Source: a virus
DNA length: 61,460 bases
IMG/VR virus record: IMGVR_UViG_3300050821_014293
Location: 1-61,460 of that record
Reading direction: 5' to 3' (one strand)
Part shown: positions 55,347-61,460 of the stretch, in pieces
How positions within the stretch are numbered: position 1 is the stretch's first letter
Layout of the letters: each line of letters begins with the position of its first letter
The notes under the pieces: generated by a model
Databases searched by the model: none
The model's input: only the letters and a program-made list of their open reading frames with translations
Told to the model about the DNA's origin: nothing
Position numbers and translations under genes: made by a program

Positions 55347-56705
55347 CTATCTCCCCATCCAGCCAAACGGATTACTCTTCCTCAGCCACTCGGGTCCCAT
55401 ATTCAGCACATTGGGCAGCGCGCGCTGCTGCAGGCTCGGGGGCTTTTCGAGCTTGCACTCCGGCGCGCGCTGGCGCAGACCGCTCGCGACCGCGAAGTAC
55501 GTGAACGCATCAGCGGCGTCGGAGGCCCAGTTGTGCTCGGGGTTGTTCGAGAACTTACCCGAGGCCGGACTTACCGAGTACTGATAATGCCTGAGTGACT
55601 TGACGCCCTCCTGCGTCTTGCTCGCATCGAAATAACAGTGTGGGAAGACCGTCCTCGCAGCATTTATGCGATCCATTATCGACATGCGTGGAACGATGCG
55701 AACGCGGAAGCCCGCAGCGCGCACTTGCTCCTCTATCGACATCCGCGAGCCTAGCGTCTTCGCGTGTGCGTCATGAGGAAGCCAAAGGGTAGCGTAGATG
55801 TAGCGTCGCTCTTGCAGCGCTTGCAGATAATGCTCGATGTGCTTGAGCTTATTCTGATAGAAGTCGATAAGATGGAACTCGAAGCCCACGCGCTGGACGA
55901 ACCACATACTCGTATGATCGCTATGACCCAGGTCGAAATAGACGTCCACGCCAGTCGTGCGGTCGTAGGGCACATGACGAATGCGCTCCTCTTTCACGCA
56001 CTCACGCAATTCTTCCGCAAAGATCGCGCCGTCGAGCACCTGCTTCGTGTGCCCCTCGTACACGTGGAGATACTCGTCCGGGTTCGTTTCCTTGAGATGC
56101 AAGATGCTCGCGAGTATCTCGGAAGAGAGCCACCTGTTGTCGCGATACGAGGTCTTCATGACTATTGCGCCCGGTGGCGGCCTATTCACCACGAAATACT
56201 GATAGACGAAATCGTCATCGAGTTCTGGGTTGAAGGTGAGCCAAATTTCGCTCCCCTCCTTCCGTATCGTGGGCTCGAGAGTGAAGAATGAATCGCGCGA
56301 AAGCGTCGCGGCCTCCTCGACCCAGCAGCGCGTGATACCCTCGTAGCTCTTAATCTTCTTAATATTGTGACGAAGGCCCTCGAATGAGAACTCGGTGCCC
56401 TGCGCACGGCCTAGCCCATTAATATGCGCCTGCTGCACATCATACAGGTAATTCATGCCCATCAGTGTGATCTGATCGGCGAGCAGCTTGTGCACGCTCT
56501 CCGTGATACTCTTCTGTATCTCACGGCAGCACAATATGCGCTCGGCGCCGCTCAGCCCCGTGATGAGCAACGCTCGCGCGAAGCCCCAGCTCTTGACCCC
56601 CGCCCGGCCGCCGTACGCTACCTTGAACCTCGCTGGTTCGAAGAGGAACTGCAGCTTCTCTGGAAAGTCGTACTGCGCCTGCGTGGTACGTGAACGGTCG
56701 AGCAT
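55347..56705 (-). CDS. Terminase large subunit
   Basis: 452 residues from ATG at 56705. Walker A is YGGRAGVKSW (31-40), Walker B is RCWVEEA, coupling motif SYRDNRW is present, and the RNase H-like nuclease has DLGHSDHTSM and WLPHDAHA. It looks closest to the PBSX/Terminase_3 type. The longer in-frame extension upstream overlaps the terminator and is unlikely to be translated. Confidence 0.9.
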   Translation of the reverse strand: MLDRSRTTQAQYDFPEKLQFLFEPARFKVAYGGRAGVKSWGFARALLITGLSGAERILCCREIQKSITESVHKLLADQITLMGMNYLYDVQQAHINGLGRAQGTEFSFEGLRHNIKKIKSYEGITRCWVEEAATLSRDSFFTLEPTIRKEGSEIWLTFNPELDDDFVYQYFVVNRPPPGAIVMKTSYRDNRWLSSEILASILHLKETNPDEYLHVYEGHTKQVLDGAIFAEELRECVKEERIRHVPYDRTTGVDVYFDLGHSDHTSMWFVQRVGFEFHLIDFYQNKLKHIEHYLQALQERRYIYATLWLPHDAHAKTLGSRMSIEEQVRAAGFRVRIVPRMSIMDRINAARTVFPHCYFDASKTQEGVKSLRHYQYSVSPASGKFSNNPEHNWASDAADAFTYFAVASGLRQRAPECKLEKPPSLQQRALPNVLNMGPEWLRKSNPFGWMGR

Positions 56706-56732
56706 GATAGGGGCCGATGCGGGGCGAGAGGA

Positions 56733-56800
56733 AAGAAAAGGGGCGGGACACCTTGGGCCATGGGTTGTCTGCACAACCCCGCCCATCGATGCCCCGCCCC
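56733..56800 (-). terminator. Strong rho-independent terminator upstream of terL
   Basis: Reading leftward, the outer stem GGGGCGGG/CCCGCCCC encloses an inner hairpin GGGTTGT-tetraloop-ACAACCC, and TTTTCTTTCC follows directly. It lies between the secreted tail-type gene and terL, so terL and the head genes may need anti-termination or their own promoter. Confidence 0.7.
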
Positions 56801-56829
56801 ACATACGCGAGGCGCGTTGCGTCGCCCGC

Positions 56830-58296
56830 TTATGGCTCCGCACTAACCACGATGATGCCCGTCGCGGACGACGTCCCCAGCGTGGTCAGGTTATTCGCGG
56901 TTCCAGCAGCCGGCACGGTGCCCGCCGTGCAGTTCATGAGCACGCTCTGCGCACTAGGCACAGTCGCGTAGCTTGCAGAATTGCTCAGCGTCGTACAGGC
57001 TCCCACTGCGCTATACGCCGTGGTGGTGAAGAGCTGGAAGCCCGTCGTGTACTTCGCAATCGGTATGATTCTCATCGGGAACGGGAGCTGCAATTCGCAG
57101 TTCGCCACCGTGATACTCACATCCGTGCAGGGCGCGACGGGGACGATCGCAGTCTGGTTCTCGAAATTGTAGTACCAGTATGAGTATGCCAACGCCTGCT
57201 CTTGCGCCGCAGTTCGTCGCTCGAACGCCGACGGGCTGGTCACGCCTGCGGGCAGTACGCTCGTGGGTGTCGAGGGTTTCGCTTCGAGTTGCGCCCCTTC
57301 GATCTCGATCCAGTCCGTCGTGATCGCAGTCGTCGCGACGAACGTGGTGCAGATGCTCACGCTCACCGAGGTGACTGGCGTGGTCGTGCCCGGTACGTTA
57401 ATGGGAATGGGAGCATATACGCTGTACCTATTCCACGTCGCACTTCCAGCGATCGTCGCCACACCCGCCGCCACCGTGCCCGTGGTGCCCGGCGAGAAGC
57501 CCGCAATCGCCCTGGTCATATTCGTCGGGCCTGCGCTGAGCAGGCCGACGTCGCCCAGCGCGAAGAGCGAGCCATTCGCTCCGGCGAAGCCCAGCGTCGC
57601 CTGCGTCGCCACAGCGTCAGCGGCAGACGTATAGTCCACGTTGACTGTGAAGTTACCGCCCGCCGCGCTGTTGCCCGCGCCCTGGCTTTCCCAGAACGAG
57701 AACACAGCGTTGTTGCCGATGAGCGGGAGCGAGGCCGCCTGATCGAGCGTCTGGCCGATGCAGGCTATGCCTGCGGCGCCTGACGTCGTACGTGCAAGAC
57801 GCAGGGCCTTGGTATTATTGAATCCTGGAATGACCGCGGTCGCCGCAGTGCTGTCTATCGTGACAGTCACGCCAGCCGCCGGCGCGATGACCCACCAGCG
57901 ATCAGCAGTGATGACCGCGGCCGTGGGTGAAAGCGTCGCGAGCGACGCGATGCCCTTCGTGGTGCTCAAGCGCTGCGCAGGATTCGTATTGAAGTCCCCG
58001 CCGATGAGGCGATTCACGCTGGTCGAGTACGTCAGCAGCGAGGACGGAATGTTTACCGTCTGCGGGTTCGCCCCCGCAGCGAGCTGGGTATCAGCCGGAA
58101 CCAGCTCGGTGCCTGTGAGCCCTGCAGGCCCCGCCGGGACCGTCACAGTACACTGCGAGCCCGTGACGTTCACGCCCTCGCAGTACGCGGGCGCTCCCAC
58201 GATCGGATAGCCCTGGAACTGCCCTGCGCCCCACGCGGCACCCGCGATGAGCGCGAGCGCAGCGGCCCCTGCTAGGAGTTTCTTCATCATCATCAT
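56830..58296 (-). CDS. Secreted tail-appendage-like protein
   Basis: 488 residues. Four Met codons open a signal peptide (KKLLAGAAALALIAGAAWGA). The central NRLIGGDFNTNPAQRLSTT with TADRWWVIAP and ITTDWIEIEGAQLEAKPSTP is the architecture of phage carbohydrate-binding appendage proteins. Cys residues lie in pairs. A receptor- or polysaccharide-binding role is likely. Confidence 0.7.
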   Translation of the reverse strand: MMMMKKLLAGAAALALIAGAAWGAGQFQGYPIVGAPAYCEGVNVTGSQCTVTVPAGPAGLTGTELVPADTQLAAGANPQTVNIPSSLLTYSTSVNRLIGGDFNTNPAQRLSTTKGIASLATLSPTAAVITADRWWVIAPAAGVTVTIDSTAATAVIPGFNNTKALRLARTTSGAAGIACIGQTLDQAASLPLIGNNAVFSFWESQGAGNSAAGGNFTVNVDYTSAADAVATQATLGFAGANGSLFALGDVGLLSAGPTNMTRAIAGFSPGTTGTVAAGVATIAGSATWNRYSVYAPIPINVPGTTTPVTSVSVSICTTFVATTAITTDWIEIEGAQLEAKPSTPTSVLPAGVTSPSAFERRTAAQEQALAYSYWYYNFENQTAIVPVAPCTDVSITVANCELQLPFPMRIIPIAKYTTGFQLFTTTAYSAVGACTTLSNSASYATVPSAQSVLMNCTAGTVPAAGTANNLTTLGTSSATGIIVVSAEP

Positions 58297-58379
58297 GTCT
58301 CCTTGCTAGTCTCCGGGGCCTGATCTTCTGCGACGTGAAAGGCTTGGCCCCAGCCAGTCCACTCACGTCAGCTTCCTTC

Positions 58380-58425
58380 CACGTTACACGTGCAGTGCGC
58401 CTCGTGCGCCGTGCTACGCGCTACA
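58380..58425 (-). repeat. Junction repeat after the gene at 58421
   Basis: ACGTTACACGTGCAGTGCGC and CTCGTGCGCCGTGCTACGCG carry degenerate units of the GTAGCACG family (complement strand), ending at the stop codon of the upstream gene. Confidence 0.6.
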
Positions 58426-58654
58426 CTGGCTGTCCTAGCGCTACCGCACTCGCAATGCGATTAGCCTCGTTCAGCCCCTCATTCTGCATCGCAATGGTCG
58501 CGCCGTTGACTGCCGCGCTGACCGCCGCGACATACTTCTGCGCCGCCGGGTGCGCGTCTGTGAGCTGCGCCGGTGCTGCGACAAATTTCTGCTGCGGGTT
58601 CGCGATAATCGCCGCGACGGTATGGGCGATGGTTGCTACTACTTTATTCGGCAT
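58421..58654 (-). CDS. Small Ala-rich helical protein (77 aa)
   Basis: From ATG at 58654 after GGAGAGAAG: MPNKVVATIAHTVAAIIANP and MQNEGLNEANRIASAVALG. Helical, uncharged; could be a small capsid-associated or membrane-interacting protein. Confidence 0.6.
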   Translation of the reverse strand: MPNKVVATIAHTVAAIIANPQQKFVAAPAQLTDAHPAAQKYVAAVSAAVNGATIAMQNEGLNEANRIASAVALGQPV

Positions 58655-58731
58655 CTCTTCTCTCCTACCATGTTCGGCCTGGGGCACTCCAGGCCCGAAG
58701 GGCCACGCAGCAGCAAGCGTCCCGCGATCAA

Positions 58732-59028
58732 TCACTTCACGTTACGCCTGTGCACCGCGCTCATGACGCTGCCCCACGCGACGCGAGGCGCGCGGCCCAT
58801 GTCGGCGCGCAGCGCACCAGCAGCGTCTGTGTCGCTCCCGGTGCCCAGATGGCCCCCGCGCCGCGCTCCCGCGGACGACGCAGGGCCATCCAGGTGACAC
58901 TTCGGGCCCTGCGCATTATTCACGATCTGCGGTCGATTATCCCGCGCGCCGAGGTTGCTGGCATGTCCCAGCTTCGAGGGTTTGTGGAAACGCGGAAGGA
59001 GATCGGGTGTCGGCGAACGGTCGCTCAT
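58732..59028 (-). CDS. Unknown basic protein (98 aa)
   Basis: Disordered, Gly/Ala/Arg-rich (MSDRSPTPDLLPRFHKPSK). TGATG overlap with the upstream gene supports translation. No family. Confidence 0.5.
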   Translation of the reverse strand: MSDRSPTPDLLPRFHKPSKLGHASNLGARDNRPQIVNNAQGPKCHLDGPASSAGARRGGHLGTGSDTDAAGALRADMGRAPRVAWGSVMSAVHRRNVK

Positions 59029-59333
59029 CAGGCTTGTCCCTTTTTCATGAGCGCAATCGCGCCCGCAAGATGATTCGTCCCCCGCGTATCAGCGTCCTCG
59101 GTGCCTGTGCGCTGCCCCACGCCGACGATCTCGGCGATTTCGGGCTTACTCTCATGAAACTCTTCCTTATACTCGTATTCCCCGTCTTTCGTCTGCGAGT
59201 GAGTCGATATCCACCCATTCGATATCTTCCGCACATCCACGCTCATCGAGCTGGGACCGCTCGACTCGGCTGGCGGGGGCGAAGAGCGCAGCGCAGCGAC
59301 GGACGATGTGCGAGCAGTGGATTTGCGAGCCAT
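59028..59333 (-). CDS. Unknown late protein (101 aa)
   Basis: Ser/Ala-rich start, then a compact segment (VRKISNGWISTHSQTKDGEY) and FHESKPEIAEI. Similar 'KISNGWI' proteins occur in phage head regions without known function. Confidence 0.6.
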   Translation of the reverse strand: MARKSTARTSSVAALRSSPPPAESSGPSSMSVDVRKISNGWISTHSQTKDGEYEYKEEFHESKPEIAEIVGVGQRTGTEDADTRGTNHLAGAIALMKKGQA

Positions 59334-59358
59334 GAGCGCTGTTTCCTTGAATTGCCCT

Positions 59359-59640
59359 CTACGCAGAGCGCATCGCATCGGGCGATGCAAGAGCATTCGC
59401 GGGGCCACTCTGCGCAACGTCGTTCGCGTGGGCCGCAGCACGCCGCGCGTATATATCATCAAGTATCATCTTCGCTGGACTCGGCAAACGCACGCGCTGG
59501 TATGGATCGCTACAGAACAGCTGAATCTCCCCGTCGTCGAAGACGAGGCCGGAGAGGCCAAGGATATCGCTGTCAAAGCGCGCAGTGCGCACGTGCAGCT
59601 CGTACCGTGCATCATCGTGCGCGTGGCACACGGGGGACAT
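59359..59640 (-). CDS. Unknown late protein (93 aa)
   Basis: ATG at 59640 with GGTTGG just upstream. Begins MSPVCHAHDDARYELHVRTA, beta-rich in the first half, helical in the second. No family recognised. Confidence 0.55.
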   Translation of the reverse strand: MSPVCHAHDDARYELHVRTARFDSDILGLSGLVFDDGEIQLFCSDPYQRVRLPSPAKMILDDIYARRAAAHANDVAQSGPANALASPDAMRSA

Positions 59641-59642
59641 TT

Positions 59643-59822
59643 TTACCAACCGAAAGTCCGATACCACCAACTGTCACGACATTTCTCCCACTCGATGGCA
59701 CGTTCTCTCGCCTTATCAGCACGATCCGATTTGCCTAGCCGATCTAATTCGTGGGCAATACTCCAGCTTTCTTTCGCGTACTTGTCATATTCATCCTTGG
59801 TTTTCATTGCATATACGGCCAT
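59643..59822 (-). CDS. Small charged helical protein (59 aa)
   Basis: MAVYAMKTKDEYDKYAKESW, then DRADKARERAIEWEK and a Trp-rich end (WWYRTFGW). Possibly a dimeric coiled coil. AT-richer than its neighbours. Confidence 0.6.
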   Translation of the reverse strand: MAVYAMKTKDEYDKYAKESWSIAHELDRLGKSDRADKARERAIEWEKCRDSWWYRTFGW

Positions 59823-59844
59823 TTTAACCACCAAACCACACCCG

Positions 59845-60306
59845 CTAGAGTGGCCCCTTGCCCATCCAGTGCCACACGGGGACGCGTTTCTCACACTCGA
59901 CTAGCGCCTGGTGCAGCGTGGACACGACTGTCGCGCAAATCGGCGCGCGATGAATGCTGCGGACCACGATGATCCCACGCACAGGACGGTGATATGCACG
60001 CTCCAGAACGGGGAAATATAGGTCGAGCAGCTGTTCCGTCGCCTCTTCCACGTTCGTCAGCTTGCACTCTAGCACATGCACGCGCGACGGGGAGACGCAG
60101 ACGAAATCGGGCTGGCAATAGCGCTGCCCGTCCGCATCATCCTCGCCATAGGCGAACCATTGCCCATGCTGTGGTGCCATCCACGTCGCACGGCGCAGGG
60201 CGGAAGCGAGCGCGCGCTCGTACGCGAGGCCCTTCGCCCGCGTTCCACGAGCGCGGATAGCGCTAGGAATGCCCCTTGGCCTCTCGCAGGGCCTAGCCCA
60301 GATCAC
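59845..60306 (-). CDS. Small PD-(D/E)XK nuclease
   Basis: 153 residues from a GTG overlapping the previous gene. Glu30 (LAYERALA), PD (66-67) and ECK (80-82) after VHVL give the E...PD...ExK core of Holliday-junction-resolvase/VRR-NUC-like enzymes. No DNA-binding extension. In the late block it may resolve packaging concatemer junctions; the substrate is inferred. Confidence 0.7.
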   Translation of the reverse strand: MIWARPCERPRGIPSAIRARGTRAKGLAYERALASALRRATWMAPQHGQWFAYGEDDADGQRYCQPDFVCVSPSRVHVLECKLTNVEEATEQLLDLYFPVLERAYHRPVRGIIVVRSIHRAPICATVVSTLHQALVECEKRVPVWHWMGKGPL

Positions 60307-60505
60307 ATTCCTCGCCACGTGGTGCACGCAGGGCCTCCAGGCCATGAGGTAACAGATCTTCGATGAGCAGCGACAGCGATCGATCGACCTTGCACGGCAG
60401 GGTGATGCGCACAGGATGGGGCGAGGACGTCCAGGCGTGTAATTCGCGTCGCCACAGCGGCGCAGTGGCCCACCAGAGCCTCGCTCCCGCGCCAATCTTG
60501 GGCAT
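60293..60505 (-). CDS. Unknown late protein (70 aa)
   Basis: MPKIGAGARLWWATAPLWRR then LPCKVDRSLSLLIEDLLPHG. Overlaps the nuclease start by 14 nt. No family. Confidence 0.55.
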   Translation of the reverse strand: MPKIGAGARLWWATAPLWRRELHAWTSSPHPVRITLPCKVDRSLSLLIEDLLPHGLEALRAPRGEECDLG

Positions 60506-60520
60506 CTTCAGCGCTCCACG

Positions 60521-60685
60521 TTACTTCTTCCTCTCGAACCGCTCGCACCACGCATCCTCGTCGATCCAGCCGCGCACCAGCGTGCAAGCATGCGTACGCG
60601 CGAGGAACATGATGCACTGCGAGCACTTTCGCGTGGCATGGCCAGGCCCGTAGTCCACGCTCTCCTTGCTCACCTTCTCATCCAT
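60521..60685 (-). CDS. HiPIP-like four-Cys protein (54 aa)
   Basis: Cys21-x2-Cys24 (CSQCIMF), Cys34 (ACTLV) and Cys47 after a Trp (AWCERF) reproduce the cysteine spacing and the Trp-Cys ending of high-potential iron-sulfur proteins. YGPGHATRKCSQC is also the form found in small phage proteins of this type. No signal peptide. It may bind [4Fe-4S] or zinc. It is the first gene after the tRNA-like RNA and terminator. Confidence 0.65.
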   Translation of the reverse strand: MDEKVSKESVDYGPGHATRKCSQCIMFLARTHACTLVRGWIDEDAWCERFERKK

Positions 60686-60713
60686 GACGCACACTCTAGC
60701 AGCCTTATAAATA

Positions 60714-60741
60714 GCCCCGCTAGACTTTCGGCCAGCGGGGC
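60714..60741 (-). terminator. Terminator hairpin after the tRNA-like RNA
   Basis: GCCCCGCT and AGCGGGGC form a perfect 8-bp stem with a 12-nt loop, followed by TATTTAT on the leftward strand. It starts 4 nt after the tRNA-like element. Confidence 0.65.
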
Positions 60742-60745
60742 ACTT

Positions 60746-60829
60746 GTCATGCAAGGCAGGACTTGAACCTGCTATCTAAGCGATCCTCACGGAAGGCCAC
60801 GCTGTACCCGCCAAGCTCCATTGCATGAC
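60746..60829 (-). ncRNA. tRNA-like RNA without a normal anticodon arm
   Basis: The ends GTCATGCAA and TTGCATGAC pair perfectly (9 bp) as an acceptor-like stem. A canonical T-arm (GCAGG, loop TTCAAGT, CCTGC; 60756-60772) and a D-arm-like GCTTGGCGGGTACAGC are present. Where an anticodon arm should be, the best hairpin is TCC-GTGA-GGA (60784-60793), a GNRA loop with no usable anticodon. A degenerate tRNA, a type II tRNA I have misfolded, or a functional tRNA mimic are all possible. Confidence 0.55.
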
Positions 60830-60852
60830 TTAGCTCTTTGCTCGCCATGCTG

Positions 60853-61143
60853 TCATCTGCAATAATTTTGCTTAATATGGGCACACCAGTCAGTGTACTT
60901 ATCTCGGCTGCTGATGTCAGTAATGATCCCACGGCACCCGTAACGAACTTCGAATGTCGAGCCGTCAGGAATTGTGTACAACGGCCGCAGGCGCGCCACT
61001 GCCGCAACGATCTCATCATGATTGATCTTCGCGTACTCCCTGCATTGCTGCATGGTATTGAACGTGTGAGAGTATAGATCAACGTCTATCGTCTGCCCGG
61101 AGATGGCCATTATTACAGCAAATACATGAACCGCGCCTGTCAT
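60853..61143 (-). CDS. Small exported/membrane protein, paralog of the gene at 5062
   Basis: 96 residues. Hydrophobic start (MTGAVHVFAVIMAISG), DLYSHTFNTMQQCREYA, IPDGSTFEVRYGCRG, then an extra Cys-containing tail (TDWCAHIKQNYCR) absent from the paralog. The common Cys pair suggests an extracytoplasmic disulfide. ATGA overlap with the gene before it. Confidence 0.7.
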   Translation of the reverse strand: MTGAVHVFAVIMAISGQTIDVDLYSHTFNTMQQCREYAKINHDEIVAAVARLRPLYTIPDGSTFEVRYGCRGIITDISSRDKYTDWCAHIKQNYCR

Positions 61144-61334
61144 TTTTCGCCCCGCGCTGACTTTGCGTCGGCAATGGCCTCCAGGATGGAGTCAGACTGC
61201 GCTTTCATCTGCGCAGCCAGGCTCTCAACCATCGCAGGATCAGTAACTCCTGCACGCAGATCACTTGCCAAGACATTGACCGCAGCGGTGAGGGCTGCAA
61301 TTGCAGCATTGGCATCGTCGAGTTCGTTCATCAC
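61140..61334 (-). CDS. Small coiled-coil protein (64 aa)
   Basis: MNELDDANAAIAALTAAVNV then VESLAAQMKAQSDSILEAIA; a short helical protein common in phage head or tail clusters. Overlaps both neighbours by 4 nt. Confidence 0.6.
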   Translation of the reverse strand: MMNELDDANAAIAALTAAVNVLASDLRAGVTDPAMVESLAAQMKAQSDSILEAIADAKSARGEK

Positions 61335-61460
61335 TTCTTCTCCTCTACCTGCGGCGTGCTAGTATTGGGCACATTTGTCGTAGCAGGAGCACTCGGGGCG
61401 CTCGGCGCGCTAGCCTGTTGCGCTTTCCCCACACGGTTGAGCAACTCGATACAGAATTGC
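61331..61460 (-). CDS. Secreted protein spanning the join (end part)
   Basis: The C-terminal part of the gene whose start is at 316. It encodes the Ala/Pro/Ser-rich tail ending QVEEKK and overlaps the next start by 4 nt. The bases after 61371 repeat the beginning of the window. Confidence 0.8.
   Translation of the reverse strand, partial: QFCIELLNRVGKAQQASAPSAPSAPATTNVPNTSTPQVEEKK
61372..61460. repeat. Terminal direct repeat, right copy
   Basis: Identical to bases 1-89; see the left copy. It should be removed once when circularising. Confidence 0.95.

Noticed and set aside
60746-60829. Ordinary tRNA gene
   Set aside because: The T-arm and acceptor are good, but no 7-nt anticodon loop with a T before the anticodon can be formed, so it is reported as a tRNA-like RNA instead.
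1-61460. Integrase, CI-type repressor or attachment site
   Set aside because: No tyrosine or serine recombinase motif, no lambda-like repressor and no tRNA-overlapping direct repeat were seen, so lysogeny is not claimed.

Overview
The window looks like one complete genome of a tailed double-stranded DNA phage with P22-like (podovirus) virion architecture. The first 89 bases recur exactly as the last 89 bases, so the contig closes into a circle of about 61,371 bp, and one gene runs across the join. The genome is GC-rich. Its lysozyme resembles the COG5526 type, it carries two secreted Cys-rich proteins of the 'WYPxxCC' kind and a DUF3309-like membrane protein, and its small-gene repertoire resembles that of phages of Alphaproteobacteria (perhaps Rhizobiales). 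The host is an inference; nothing in the sequence names it. I see no integrase, CI-like repressor, rRNA or CRISPR array, so temperance is not supported.

Layout: there is one divergent control region (about 5.66-6.38 kb) and one convergent point (29.74 kb). Rightward from 6.38 kb runs an early block of about 55 tightly overlapping, mostly small genes. It contains a MoxR/CbbQ-type AAA+ ATPase carrying a ribosomal L7/L12-like domain with a vWA-like partner, a HIRAN protein, a recombination set (Fe-S PD-(D/E)XK nuclease, Sak4-like ATPase, DUF669-like ssDNA-binding protein), a ParB-methyltransferase fusion, a DUF3310 protein, a MazG-like pyrophosphohydrolase, a uracil-DNA-glycosylase/exonuclease fusion, a family-A DNA polymerase and a DUF3987-type P-loop protein. 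The polymerase is split: its exonuclease motifs I and II lie in the UDG gene, and motif III opens the polymerase gene 1.6 kb downstream.

Leftward from 5.66 kb, through the circular join and back to 30.47 kb, runs a single late block. It starts with lysis and envelope genes (Cys-rich secreted protein, lysozyme, alpha/beta hydrolase, metzincin-like peptidase, holin candidate) and a probable small terminase. It continues with small accessory genes (HiPIP-like protein, PD-(D/E)XK nuclease, a tRNA-like RNA), large terminase, portal, a large polyvalent-type protein with an ADP-ribosyltransferase-like end, scaffold, P22-like coat, gp4-like and gp10-like tail proteins, a GNAT-like protein, three ejection proteins (one with a lytic transglycosylase domain) and tail-fibre genes. 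An HNH gene at the end of this block has its own consensus promoter, overlapped by a palindromic operator, and appears to be leaderless.

Strongest leads: (1) DNA polymerase split inside its exonuclease domain; (2) a tRNA-like RNA with no anticodon loop followed by a terminator; (3) a run of late virion-type proteins with cleavable signal peptides ending A-x-A before Gln; (4) a genome-wide family of GTAGCACG-type repeats at gene junctions that become RSTED-like protein tails; (5) an iteron/operator-rich 850-bp region; (6) the L7/L12-AAA+ fusion; (7) a virion-locus ADP-ribosyltransferase-like protein; (8) a HiPIP-like phage protein.
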